From: Toxorhynchites rutilus septentrionalis
Taxonomy: Eukaryota; Arthropoda; Insecta; Diptera; Culicidae
Length of the DNA: 64,000 nucleotides
Reading direction: 5' to 3'
Assembly: GCF_029784135.1 (NCBI RefSeq)
Contig: NC_073745.1
Location: 80,663,569-80,727,568, forward strand
A program made the position numbers and the translations under genes. Positions 38,201 to 53,200 of the stretch are shown here, in pieces (positions within the stretch are counted from its first letter, which is position 1; each line of letters opens with the position of its first letter). The notes under the pieces are model-generated. The model searched no databases. It had not been told where the DNA came from and was given only the letters and a program-made list of their open reading frames with translations.

Positions 38201-41200
38201 AGTCGGGGGTATTTTTGTTCCGATTGAAATGTTTTTTTTTTTTTTTTTTTTTTATTATTATCTGTATTATAGTGACTCAACTCATTCGGCTGGTTCGTCA
38301 CTTTTATTTCCATTTTTGGAAGAATGTCGGGAGTGAGAATTGAACTCGTGACCTTTGGCGTGAGAGGCATGGATGTTACCACAACGCCAGATCGCCTCCA
38401 CTACCGATTGAAATGTGTTTCCTAACACAGAATTCAAAACCAAGGTTTCTGGGGAAATCGACTCTGCAAATAAATGCAAACTGCGAGTAATTCTGTCCTC
38501 CTGTCCGTCCTTTGTGCAGACTGAAATATGTCTGTCCTAACACAATCTTCTAAACTTAGGAATCTGGGAAAATCGTGCAGACACTGGAAGCGAATGTACC
38601 AGTTTCAAGTAAATTTGCGGTTCGAGAAGTACGTACACTTGAGAGATGTAAACTTCAGAGGGAAATGTACAATAAAATAATCGTTTGATAATTCTTCCGT
38701 ACATATATTTTGTCCCAGGCATCATACCAAACGTAAAAGGTCTGCATTAAATTTACTTTTAACGAAGAACAATCTATCACATAGCATGAATTGACTTTAC
38801 ATGGCATTTGGTGAATCTTTTTACTCACAAAGCAAGTATTTTGAATTCAATTGAATTTGGAAACTGTTTCATTCAATCAAGAATTTAATCAATACAAACG
38901 AATGATTGCTAAGCTAAAGTAGTCCCACGCCAACCTTGCGGTTATATCATGGATATAACCCACCCATTTTTTTATATCGCTTTCTTTTTTTGTTTTATTT
39001 CAGTTACTGGACGCACAAACACTGATAGAGAGCGAAATTATTCCTCTCGCGAGCGATAAACTTCTACGCTTCGTATATTATTGACCTGTCTCCCCACTAC
39101 ATGTCCATTATACCCGATAAAAATGTTCTACTTTTCGTTTTCGCTTGTTTTAATTTCAGTAAAAAACATGAAAAAATACATTTTCATAAAACATTTGGTC
39201 AATTATTTCGAAAATCAGTATATTGAACTGTAAGAAACTGCTTTTAGGTTTTGGAAAACATGAGTTTCCAAAGATACAATTGAAGTTTTCATGCATTACT
39301 TGGCCGAGGCCCGGACCGAGATGTGTTTTCTAGGAGTAAAATTAGAAAACACTTTCCAACTTTAATTAGTAATGAGATGTTATATTATCACGCTCCACCC
39401 CAACAACATCATTAGCTATGTGGATAGCGTGATCGTGTGAAACAGTCTTGCATTTCAGCCGGCCTTGGTTCGATTCCCGTTGACGTCGTTTGGACTTTTT
39501 TTTGGGTGCAATACCATAAAAGATGAAAAAGAAAAAAGAAAGAGATGTCTGCTTCCATACATACAAACATTTTAAAGCGTTGGGGGACATATGATATTAT
39601 TTGCCTATTTGACGCTTCAAGGCACGAAATGACATGTTTTCTGTCGAAAATGAAATGCTTTATGACAACGCTAGTTTGGGTGTATTGAAATACCCGTTAT
39701 AATTGAAATTATTCTCGACATGTCCCCACCTCCCCGATTGATGACATATCTATGGTTTGAAAGAGCTTTTCAGTATATGTGAAAATCAGTCAAGAGCTAT
39801 TGACATTATTTTTTCCAAATTTTGGATTTTGATGGAAGAACGGTATTGACAAGAAATTGCGCGACTTTTTTGACGTAGGACTACGTCTTTCATTTCTATA
39901 CCGGGGTGTAAAATCAAAGTTTCGAAACCGAAAGCGTTACGCCGGAGACCAAGATTTTGAGCGTTAATAGCTCCTGAACAACTGAACGAAATGGTATGAT
40001 AAACACTTCATTCGAAAGATAAAATGTCTACGCGTTATATACTTGTTACTTTTTGATCCAAAAACTTGTTTCAATAGCCTTAAAATTGTTCTTGAAACAG
40101 GCTATTGAAATCACCAATCGGTATATAAGCGAGCGCCGCTCGGAAATCCACTCAGTTCTAATTGAACAGCGATTGGAGCATGTTTTCGCTGTTGTGGTGA
40201 AGCTCTTCGTTTATCATGAAAGCGCGGATGAACGGTGTCACCAAGAGCCTGTTTGTGCACCTTAGGCCAAAAGGGAATCCATCAGGAGGAGAGTGATGCC
40301 ACAAACGGTTCCCCGGGAAGACATCGCTACACACACACATACACGCGCGGAATTCTTTCCGTTTGGATGCCATTCAGCATCGAGAAAGTTCCGGAAAGAT
40401 CTAATCATTTCTGGAAAATAATCTGCCAGTTCCTCTGGGAATTTAAAAATTCATTCATGTGAAAGAGTTTATTTTAATGTTTTCTAACCATGTAACACAG
40501 CGATCAAATTAATTTGATTTTGTAGTTTTTCAACCAAGTGTAATTAGCAGGAAAGCTTCTGAAGTTTATTCTTCCCCATCAGTAGGATATTTCCGTATCC
40601 AATATTGTATGCGCACGCAATCTATTATTGCTCAGTCGCCGAAAGTTTCGAGCTCAGAGAGTTCATTCCCCTCTAGTTTGCCTTCCAAATTGCCATCGTA
40701 AACCACACCTTCTCTCGATTCAATCACACACAAAAATCATACTTAAGCGATAATGCGTATTCGCATGGTGGTGGTGATACGCATTCATTTTTCGTGAGGA
40801 CATCGACAAGACAACATCGTTGCCTAACGTGCTGGAGAAGGTGGACGGCGAAGGATCGACACATACACGCGCAGAATTCTTTCCGTTTGGATGCCATTCA
40901 GCATCGAGAAAGTTCCGGAAAGATCTAATCATTGCTGGAAAATAATCTGCCAGTTCCTCTGGGAATTTAAAAATACATTCACGTGAAAGAGTTTATTTGA
41001 ATGTTTTCTATCCATGTAACACTGTGACCAAATATGTTTCAATCAAGTGCTATTAACAGGTGGTTATCGAGTTAGTATTAACCACTGGTGGGCTTCCAGT
41101 ATCGAGGAAAATGTGGAAATATCTAATCGTTGCTGAAAAATAATCTGCCAGTTCCCCTTGGAATTGAAAATTACATTCAAGCGAAAGAGTTTATTTTAAT

Positions 41201-44200
41201 GTTTTCTATCCATAAAATATCCATATAATACATTTGGTTTTGTGATTTGTCAATCAAGTGCAGTTAGCAGAAAAGCTTCTGAAGATTATTCTTCAGAACA
41301 AGGTTTTGTTATCCTATATTGGATGCATAAAACCTTGTACCTCCAACGTAACGCTCTCGTTTTCGAAGTCCCCCAAATATTCATTTATTCATTCATTCAG
41401 AATGGATTTTGATTCAACTTCAAACAAATAATCTCTAAATCAACGATAGTCCTACGTCACCCTTGCGGTTATACCATAGATATAACCCACTTCCTGTTTT
41501 TACACGGAAAACTTCAAATCTCTTTGTTAAAAATGTTTTCCAGGTTGCAATGGCCCATGCGAATCATTGAATTTGTCACTCAAAATACCACCAATCTTTG
41601 TTATGTGGAAGTCGAGATGAAAATGACGTTGAGAAGGCTAAATTTGAAGGTTATACAATCAAACAATCCAATACTTACGGCTTCCCCGTCTCCTTCAGCA
41701 CCCCGTTGAACTCGTATAGGTGCCGGTTGGGGGGTTCGCTTTCCAGCGTGCCGGAAAACTGAATAAAATCTTTGGTTTCGAGGATTTTGGCCGTGGCGGG
41801 AACGCCCTGACGAATCTTGAGATTCGTCTCGCCGTCCAGGTTGGACGTCTCGATGAATGATATGCCCTGCGGTTCGCTCGAGGACAGCAGCACCAGATCG
41901 GCCGGGAAGAAGGTATTGTTCTGCACCTTGACGATGTCCCCCACTGACAGCTCCTTCCACTTGATCCACCGCCACTGCCCACCCTGGAGGGTTTCGATCT
42001 CGCGATGGTTGATCTCATCGTCGGCCCGGTGTCGCTTGATATCCTCCACGATCTCCTTGATAGCACTCACGGATAGGATGAATATCAGCGGTACAAGGGT
42101 GGTGTACCGACCAGTTGGCGACACATCCGGGATCTGCTGCAGTAGGGCGATGAACAGGAAGAAGCAGTTCGAATACCGGCGGAACTGTTCGAACAAAAAC
42201 GATGGTATAAAACTTATTGCGCTGAAACGAGAATAGAGAGAATACTTTTAGTGGTAGTGAAAAGATTGACTATAAGCCAAATTCTTTAGAAATGTTGAGA
42301 ATGAAACAGAACATATTGCATTCCTATACAGTATTCGTTCTAAGGAAACAAACAGAATTGCAAGTACTGTGCCCGGTCAGTAATGCAAAAGCCGCTGCAA
42401 ATTTTAAATTATAGTTATTAACCACCGTTGCCGCTACCGCCGCCTAAAAATAGCATCCATTTATTGAGTGCACATGTGAGCATACCACCCTCCCGCACAT
42501 CGGTTGAAAAGGTTTGTCACGCAGACCGATCGAAATGAAGTGTTTTATAACCACCAATCACAAAGGTGACACACAGCTTTTTTATAGCTCTTTGTGGACT
42601 TGCCTTTGGATTGACACTCGATGGTCAGGGCTACCATTACTTCATTTGCATCGGTTTTTCGACGTCGTTCGACATGATTCGTGGAGAGTGCATATATGAA
42701 ATGATTATCTAACTTCTCATTGTGCCATTATTATACGAATCATTGCCATTTCCGGAAAATCCCGTGGGAACAGATGTATAATATGCCTGGTTTTGGCAAA
42801 TTAAACTAATAACAAATTTTTCATGTAAGCATGTTCTACACATACGCATGTTCCTTAACAATATATTTGGTGGAATTTATACAGATTATTTTCAATATGT
42901 TGATATTTCTTGAAATACATAGAGCAATTTCACGTCAAATCACCAGCAAAGACCGATTTTGATTCGACCCTCTTTGATTTTTTTATAACCTTGTACATAA
43001 GGTGGAACAATTTTCTAATTTTACAAAATAACAATATGACTAATTCAAATTACGACTGATGTTTTAAAAGGGTGTATTCAAAATCATTTATCGGTTTTTC
43101 AAAAAATCGTAACTCGAAATCCAGATTTTTTTTTTATCCCTTTTGTTTATTTTAGGCTCATTAGCATTTTAGCTGTAACAGAGCCGAATTTTAATCGTGT
43201 ACATATCACATATTTATCATATCTATAATTAGCATATTACACAGTTGCCATTTTTCGGCGTTAGAGTATTCCCTTCTATACCATTGCAAATGGTACATAT
43301 TTACACAGTAGCCATTTAGGCGTAAGAGTTTTCTATCTGTTCTTCCATTATCCAGTTAAGACTGGACAGCGGAGACAGTCGTTGATCCATTGTTGAGTTA
43401 TTTATAGAACAGCAGCCCGATGTTTCTTGCAGAGCAGAGCAGTTGTGGATGAATCGATCTTATTTCGACCGTGGAACGATCTCCATCGCTGATGATTGTT
43501 GCATGGACGTAGTTATTCTGTAACAACACAAAGATGGTCAATGGGGGCCCTGAGTTTTTCGAAATCCAGATGACTGGTAACATTTTAAATACACTGTAGA
43601 AAAATCTTACTCAAAATTTTAATTGAAAATTAAAACCTTTTATATCTTAAAACATCTCTACTTCGAGATATTTATTCTAAAATCCTTTCATTTGAACAAA
43701 ATTAAACGTATATTGGTCCGGTGTCAGGTAGTGTTTTGGTCAGTCAAGAAGGAGATATAAATTTTTAAAAATTTATTAAATTTCAATATTTTGCGAAATC
43801 GTAGCCATTTAAGAAAAGTAACATAAGAAATGGAATCTACATGTGATCCTACATGAACAAACTTTTTAAAACGTTTTTTCCAGGACTAACTGTTCTCGAG
43901 ATATAAACAATTTATTTAGTACTAGCTTACCGGCAAACTTCGTATCGTCCAAAATTTATGTTCCGTTATCACATCCACGGTTTCTTACTAAACACACATT
44001 CATGAGTCCACCAGCCCCCATGCCCTTAGAGAGGGGGTAAGTGTGTCGAGCCATCATAGAAACGTTTCGTGCCCCCTAAGCCTCCACATGCCAACTATTG
44101 GTTAATTTGCTTGATTAGTTCTCGAGTTATGCAGAAATTTGTGTTTCATTTGTATGGGAGCCCCTTAAGAGAGGGGGGAGGAGTATCAAACTACCATAGA

Positions 44201-47200
44201 AACGTTCATCGATCCCTAAACCCTCTATATGCTAAGTTTGATTCCACTTGTTCGATTAGTTCTCGAGTTGTTCAGCAATCTCTTTAGAGAGGGGAAAGGA
44301 GTGTCAAACCACCGTTAAAACATTTATTGCTCCCTTAAACCTCCACATGCCAAATTTGGTTCCGTTTGCTTGATTAGTTCTTAAATTATGCAGAAATGTC
44401 TTCAATTGTATGGCATGGCATGTATGGCATATGACTAATTTGGTTTCATTTGCTTGACTAATTCTGGAGTAATGCAGAAATTTGTGTTTCATTTGTATGG
44501 TAATATTCGCTGATTTAAAAAAAAATATTCAGGATTCAGGATATCAGAACACTGTACTTTGAACCAATATTTCCATAACGTTTCGAGAGACGTATAAAAT
44601 AATTTAAAATTCATTTTCTTCAATCTTTCTTTATTTTAATAAATAATTTTCATACTTTCTACTTTTATGAACAGTTCTGAAGCGCACCGAAAGGGTGCTT
44701 TTATATATAAAGGTTGTACTCAAAAAAATGCAACACTTTCTTTTGTGTATTACCTTTCATTGCATGAGTAAAAAATGATGAAATTTTGGGTAGAATGTAA
44801 TGTTTACATGTGCAAAGTTTCGTCACAATCTGTCGAGTGGTTATCGAAAAATTATTGTCGATATGAAGGGCAAACACCTGGAAAACAGAGGAAAATAGCG
44901 GATGAAAGTGTGGAAGAAAGATGGCGCAACTGTTGCACAGGATTTGATTAGTTGCGTTAAGTCCAAGGTATTTAGCCTAGGAGAGTAGGTTGAATAAACC
45001 AGCTTTCCGAAAAACATAGCTAATATGTGTCTATTCATTCCATTGGAATTTCAAAAATATCCGACTTAAAATGAATTTTTGGTGATAATTTTTGTCGGTT
45101 GCATTTTTTTCGAGAATGATCTTTAGAACATTGAATTGGCTGTGGGGGGACTCGTAGAAATAGTATTAAAAACGCCAGGTAATTTATTCAACTGTGAAAA
45201 GACTTAATTTTTCTGGGGTAGATCACGTGCCTAGACCGTTCATTAAAATTACTCCATCAATTTCCTAGGTTTTTTTGAACACGTTTTGAGTGTGTCGCTG
45301 TTCTCTTAATGACACTAGATCAGCTGGAACCTATTACTGGTGTACCTCTAACATAATTAAAAATCTTTCATCATCCATTGAACATACTGATGTATGGTGA
45401 AAGGTGGCCCCGAATCGACCCCCTAAATTGTAATGGTTCATGAGTGTTAGAAAAGGGGAAAACAGTTGAAGGCGGACGGGAATTGATCAGAAGCGTCAAA
45501 TTGCACAATGCGTTCCCCCGATAGTGAGCGCCATCCGATGAGCGTCCTGTCCTGTATGAATACTGCTTTCCGAACTATTGAAATACCGCAAGTTTGACAT
45601 CTTAGCGCTGCAGGAAGTGTGTTGAAGAGGATCTACAGTACGAACGTTTTGCGATGGTCATCTACCAGAGCTGCGGCAACACTAACGAGCTAGGTACAAC
45701 TTTCATTTTGATGGGCAATATGCAGAAGCGTGTGATTGCTTGGCGGCCAATCAACCCAAGAATGTGCAGATTGAGGATTGAGGGCCGATTCTGATGTTGA
45801 ACAGCATCATTAACGCACACAACTCTCACCTTGTAAGACCCGATGATGAGAAAGACGAATTTTACGCGCAGCTGGAACGCGAATACGAACGCTGCCCAAA
45901 ACATGACATCAAGATCATCATCGGAGATTTCAATGCCCAGATCGGTAAATAGGAGGAGTTCAAACCTGTAATTGGTGTACAGCGCACAGCAGTTAACAAA
46001 TGAAAACGGCCTAAAACTCATCGATTTCGCCACCTCTAACAATATGGCCGTACGCAGTACCTTCTTCCAACACAAATTCCTCCACCAATACACCTGGAGG
46101 TCACCCAATCAAACAGAATCTCAGATCGACCATGTTCTGATACACGGTCGCCATTTCTCGGACATAACTGACGTCAGAACCTATTGAGGCGCTAACATCG
46201 ATTCGGACCACTACCTAGTGATGCTTAAGATGCGCCCAAAGCTCTCCGTTGTGGACAACATTCGGTACCGATGTCCGCGACGGTACAATCTTACGCGGCT
46301 GAAACAAGCAGATGTCGCCGAAAACTACGCACATCCGCTTGAAGCTGCGCAGACGGAAGTGGACCAGATTGACGAAGCTCCTCTTGAGGGCCGTTGGAGC
46401 ATGATTAAAACAGTCATAAACAGCGTAACGGAGAACATCCTGGAACACGTGGAACGAAGACTACGTTACGAGTATTGTTTCGATTATGAGTGTCAGCAAA
46501 TGTTACACGAGAAGAACGCTGCGCGGGAGTTAATTCTGCGTCAAGCTACCCGTCAGAACGTGGAACGATATAGACAGAAGCGGAGACAGCAAACCCAACT
46601 CTTCCGGGAAAAGAAGCGCCGCCAGGAAAGGAGGAGTGTGAAGAACTAGAACAACTGCACCGTTCTCATGAGATGCGAAAGTTCTATCGGAAACTCAATC
46701 CATCCCGAAAAGGCTTCGTTTCACGAACAGAAATGTGTCGAAATAAGGATGGGAGTATACCGACGAACGAACGCGATGTGACCGAAAGGTGGAAGCAGCA
46801 CTTCGATGAACACCTGAATGGCGAACAAGTAGAGTACCAAGATGACGATGGAAGCGATAACGTTGGTGCAGTAAATAATGAAGATGTACCACCCCCAACG
46901 ATAGATGAAGTTAGAAATGCTATCAAACAGCTTCAGAACAACAAATCAACTGGCAAAGATGGCATCGGAGCGGAACCTACCAAGATGGGCCTGGAAAAGT
47001 TGGTTAGTTATCTGCATCAGCTGATTGTCTGAATTTGGGAAACAGAACAACTACCGCAGGAGTGGAAAGATGGGGTTATTTGCCCTATCTTCAAGAAAGG
47101 GAACAAACTAGACTGTGAAAACTTTTGTGCAATCACCGAATGCCGCCTACAAAGTGCTTTCCCAAATCATCTTCCGTCGTATATCGTCACTGACAAGCAG

Positions 47201-50200
47201 ATTCGTGGGAGGTTATCAGGCCGGTTTCATCGAAGGTCGGTTTACCTCTGACCAAATCTTCACCTTGCGGCAGATCCTCTAGAAATGCCGTGAGTACAGA
47301 GTCCCTACGCACCATCTATTCATCGACTTTAAAGCCGCATACGATTCAACAACACGAAAAGAACTATAGAGAATCATGTACGAAAACGATATGAAGCTGA
47401 CAAGACTGGTTAAAGCTACGAAGGATGGAATACAGTGCTGTGTGCGAATATTGGGTGGATTATCTGATTCATTCGAGTCCCGCAGGGGACTTCGACAAGG
47501 TGATGATAACAGAGGCCAATAGAGGCTGCTGTTTAACATTGCGCTAGAGGGTGTTATGAGACGAGCGGCGTTCAACTTGCGTAGTACGATTTTCAATAGA
47601 TCCAGTCAATTCATCTGCTTCGCTGATGACGTAGACATTGTCGGCAGAACATTTGAGACGGTAGCTGAACATTATACCAGACTTAAGTACGAAGCAGAGA
47701 GAATTGGACTCAATGCGTCTAAAACCAAATATATGCTGGCTTCCGGACCCGATTAGGTAGAAGTGTAATGATCGACGGTGATGAGTTCATTCTCTCCTTT
47801 GCCTATTGAAGATGTTGTATTATGGCCTTTCTGAAAGCCTTTCTCATCATACTCTCAAGATGTTCGAGGTCAGTTTTGCTCCACTAGACCAATCCAAAAC
47901 TGACAATCTACAGGGGAACCACGAAATTGTTGATAGCGCGTACATTGGTCCCCGTGTTTGAGAATGAACACTTGAAGAAGAATGGTAAATGAGAAGAACA
48001 CTTAAAAACATACAAATTATTATTATTTTTTATTCTAATCTAACAATTGAAAACCACGAATACAAAAAAAAATCGATTTCAAGAAAATAAAAATAATAAT
48101 GCAGACGACGAAGAAATTTATTTTTATGTCTCGCAATGCTCTTAAAAATTCAGAAAAAAATTACGCCGTATGTAGAAAAAAGACACATACGAACGCATTT
48201 AAATAAAAATTAGAGCAGAAGTGGGTCTTAAAGTTATATTTTTTTTCAAAATTTCGAAATGCCAAAAAATATATAATTTTTTTTGTACCGCGTATTCAAA
48301 TTTTTTTATCATTAGGTTTTTTGATGAAAAAATTGTTTGACGATATTTATCGATACACCTTAGTAAGATGTACTTTCAGCATTTTTTCTTATTTTTGTCT
48401 CAAAGCTATGAGAATGGCGTGAAAAAAAAACGAAAAGATGGATTTTTCACCATAGACCCATAGAAATTTTTTTTTGATAATTTTTCTTGAGGTACCGTAG
48501 TGAGATGTACATTCAGTAATTTTTTCAAATTTTTATCTCGAAGCTTTCGAGGATGACGTGAAATAAACGAAAAAGTACGTTTTCCACTATAGATCCTATG
48601 TTAAACCACATAGGGGTTCAATAAAACCGTTAAAATTTTTTATACAATATTTGCCATACAGTTGATTTAGTTTGGGGGAACTTTTTACTCCCTTACCCGG
48701 CCAGGCCCTTTGCAAACATTTAACTTTCGTCACAACCTTCTATTCCAGCTGCAGGCTGTTTAAAATAGTGACAAAACATTATTGGCTCCAAATGATAAAC
48801 GAAACTGGCCAGTTTTGCAAACATTAGCACATATTTACAGATATTTCAGATTTTTATATAGTGACTCAAATCTGCAGATCTATTTTCCCTTCTTTTGAAA
48901 GTCGTAAACAAGCTTTTGGAACATTCTATTTGGATAAAATTATAGTGTCATATGAGAGTTAAAACGTTTGTTATTTGTTTTCAGAATAATGGTTTTTATT
49001 TCTCTAAAAATGGCGAATGTATGTGCTAATGTATGAAAATTGACTCAAACTGACTCTTACTGGTACTTACTGGTAAGATGTTATTCCAATAGATGGGTCC
49101 TAATTTGCTATTTTCGACTCCGATGGTTATCGTTCTAAAAAATCTAAAAGCAATGTTTAAACATGGTGGTGGTGGAGGGATAATATGAGAGTGTATGTAT
49201 GATGAATTTGGTTTTCATCGATGGTGTATTGGGTCAGAATGTTTACTCGATCAACCTGAAGGAAAATATGAAGCAAAGTGTCAACAAAGTGGGATAGAAT
49301 TGAGGATTCAATTTTTGCCAAGACAATGACCCTGAGCTCAAGACATATGAAGTTCGCACATGGTTACATTACAATTACTCAAATGTTATTGATATTCCTC
49401 AACAATCTTCCGACATCAATCCCAGTAAAAAACTAAGGAAGTTACCTTTCAATTTCTAAAAATAACGATTTTAAAAATCACCTTATGAAAAAATTGATAA
49501 ATATACCTTCCGAACACACAAAAAAATCGTAGATAAGACTAGAGACAGCTAAAGATAGTTGCAATGAACAATGGATACCATAATAATGATGGAATTAGGA
49601 AATTGACCAACGCCTTCGAATTCGAGTAGAGATTTCAACCAGCGTACGATTATGAGTTTGAGTCAATTTTCATACATTAGCACATACATTCGCCATTTTT
49701 AGAGAAATAAAAACCATTATTCTGAAAACAAATAACAAACCTTTTAACTCTCATATGACACTATAATATTCACAAATAGAATGTTCCGAAAGCTTGTTTT
49801 CGACTTTCGAAAGAAGGGAAAAGAGATCTGCATGGTGGAGTACGATTACGGATTTGAGTCACTGTAGCATAAATTTAAGAAAAAACATCTGGCATCTCAG
49901 AATTTTATTTATTTTGCTCAGAGAGGTCAGATATTTGTTCTGCTACAGTCAGTGCATTTTCGTTGTGTATCGGGACATTCTGCCGAATTTGCAGCCATTT
50001 AATTGGGATTCAGTTTGTTCAACAAGAAACGAGAAAAAAAAATGCGAAAATGATGAAAGTCCCAACACGACTAGTGCCAAAAGAGCTCAATTTTATTTAA
50101 AATTTCATCGCAATCAACGGGTTGCTTGAACGATCAAATTCTGATCCCACGCTCATTCAACGGCGATCAGACATGGGTGCACGAGTACGATACGTGTCAA

Positions 50201-53200
50201 CAATCATCTGCAAACGATCCGAAAAAAGCCATGTCAAAGTGGATCATAAGTGAAGGGAATGCTGACTGTTTTCTTCGACCGGTTAATCGATTGATCCATT
50301 TTGAACGAATTTTTTACCCAAAATGGCGAAATGTGATTCAACAAGCACAGTACTATCAGTACCCCGTGTGACTTTTTTGCTATTTCCGAAACTCAAATTA
50401 TCGCTTCGATTGGGACCGGTTTTGACAGCATCGAAGAAATGAAAGCGAATTCGCTGCTAAACTGAAGGCAGTTCACGAATGCAGCTATAAAAAGTATTTC
50501 GATGGTTTTGGAGGAACAGTACTGCCGTTCTACTCATAGTTGCCCCATGTTCCAAAATCAGCAAAAACGCAATCAAAGTTTTATAACATGTTTGTCTATC
50601 AGAAACTTTAAGCATTTAGGTTTGTATAACTATTGTTTAATGGAATGTGAAAAGATCCCCTCACTTGTATCTACCAATTTTGGTGACGGGCTTGAAAATT
50701 CATGGTGGGACAGTTATGCCTAGAATATCAACATTGGACTATTGTACTTGTTGTTGTTTTTTGAAATACTGGGAACAAACAATAAGTTTTTCTGCGTTTT
50801 ACCGTAATATTATGCATAGAAACATCGTTTCATGAAGAAGTGAGTGATCTGCAACACATTTGAAGGATATAAATATCATTGTTATTAGGCATTCGCTAAC
50901 AAGGTGTATAAGTGTTCTGTTAAACTTTTTTTTATTTGTTTGAAAATTAGTTCGTTCTTCCAAACCAGAAATGAGTACATTAGCCCTGCTAAAAATGTAA
51001 CAAAAAATTTTTGTAGAGGAACTGGTACAAATTCGGTACCCCATTTAGTTTTTTTGGACTTAGCTCTTGGCCAATGCTCGGAATTTCTTCATATTAAGTC
51101 AGTTTATGGAGGAATCTATTGCGGACATTTCCTCGCAAACCGATTTCAAAAATCTTGATTTGGCTCGAAGCTTTGAGCATAGAAGTGAAACAACTCAAAT
51201 TCGAGTACCCGAGATGCCTGGGTATAAGTTTGGCACCCCATTTTTTATTTTGTCAAATTAAAAGAATCGTCCTGAAACCACTGAAAAATGTATTTTTTGA
51301 CATTTTCATTCAAAATAGAAGTGAAGTACACTATCTTACGTAAATTAACTCAACTTTGACGAAAAAGCATGCAATTTTACAAAACAAAGAGGAACAAAAA
51401 AACGATTTTTTCAAGACATTCGCACTCACATTCATCATACTCTATTCTTAAGCCTATCTTATATCTAATATGTATTTACATTTCACCTTATTCTATTGTT
51501 GGTAAGAAGGGATTTGATTTCTCGCGAAGGAAAAGGAAAAGGAGAATATAAGGATATAAGGACAATCACACACGAAGATCGATAACTTTTAAGAAGACAT
51601 ATATTTGGGACATGTAATCAAGGTCTAACCGAGCCAACACATCTCTCACCGGCACATTGGACTGCTTTCCTCCAGCCCGCAGGGAGTTTTCTAAATTCGA
51701 TCTGGCGACAAGATACAACTCGCACGACCAAACAACGTGTTCGATGTCGTGATAACCTTGGCCACAAGCACAGATATTGCCATCGGCAAGATTAAAACGA
51801 AAGGGTAGCGCGTCTAACGAACAGTGATTGGAGATGAGTCGAGAGAAGGTGCGAATAAAGTCCCGACTCAAGTCCAGACTTTTGAACCATGGTTTGAGGC
51901 TAACCTTAGGGATAATCGAGTGAAGCCACCGACCCAATTCATCTTCGTTCCACTTACGTTGCCAGTTAGCGATGGTATTTTTACGGACTAAAGAATAAAA
52001 TTCATTGAAGGTGATTTGACGCTGATAAATATCGCCTTCAATTGCACCTACCTTTGCCAATGAGTCAGCCCTCTCATTACCCGGAATTGAGCAATGTGAA
52101 GGGACCCAGACAAAGGTAATGACATAACAGCGTCTGGTTAAAGCACTCAAAATTTCTCGTATTCTCTCAAGGAAATACGGCGAGTGCTTTTCCGGCCTCA
52201 CTGAACGGATAGCTTCGACAGAGCTAAGACTATCCGTTACAATGTAGTAGTGTTCAACAGGTCGTGAGGCGACGCTGTCCAGCGCCCAGTATATCGCTGC
52301 CAATTCAGCAATATATACTGAGCAAGGATACTGAAGACTGTGTGAGGTGCTAAAAAACGTTGAACACTCCAAATCCTCATTCATAGAGGACCCATCAGTA
52401 AAGTACATATTATCACAATTGATACGCCCAACCTTTGCATTGAAGATCGTAGGAACTATCCCCGATAGAAGATAATCTGGAATTTCATGGATTTTCTCCT
52501 TCATGAACAGATCAAAATGTACAGAGGAATTGATGTAGTCAGGAAAACAAACACGGTTGGGAGTATACGAAGAAGGATCAACCTGCATGGAGATGAATTC
52601 ATGATATGAGCTCATGAATCCTGAATGAAAATTTAGCTCGATAAGCTGCTCAAAATTTCCGATCACCAATGGGTTCATAACCTTACACCGGATGAGGAAC
52701 CGAAGAGATAATAAATTGAAGCGACCTTTTAGTGGGAGTACGCCTGCCAAAACCTCGAGACTCGTGGTATGCGTTGAGGGCATACATCCCAACGCAATAC
52801 GGAGACAAAGATACTGAATTCGCTCGAGTTTAATGAGGTGTGTTTTGGCAGCTGATTGAAAACAGAAACTGCCATACTCCATCACTGAGAGAATAGTTGT
52901 TCGATACAACATTATAAGATCTTCAGGATGGGCTCCCCACCAGGTGCCGGTAATTGTACGGAGAAAGTTTATTCTTTGTTGGCATTTTTTCCTCAGATAC
53001 CTAATATGGCCCTACAAGTACATTTGGAGTCGAACCATACCCCAAGATACTTGAATGACATAGCATGAGTGATCGGTTTACCTAAAAGTTGAAGCTTTGG
53101 TTTGGCTGGTCTATGCTTCCTAGAAAAAACCACCATCTCTGTTTTCTCCGTGGAGAATTCGATCCCTAGCCCAATGGCCCAGGTTGAAAAATTGTTCAAA

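Noticed and set aside
37680..38230. CRISPR-like or regulatory direct-repeat array
   Set aside because: Repeated units are degenerate and form the internal minisatellite of a TIR element found three times in the window.
39413..39490. tRNA gene on the plus strand
   Set aside because: Pol III boxes are present but the cloverleaf is incomplete and an A-rich SINE-like tail follows.
46673..47032. Host gene of 119 codons
   Set aside because: NNKSTGKDG and flanking motifs identify it as part of a dead LINE reverse transcriptase.
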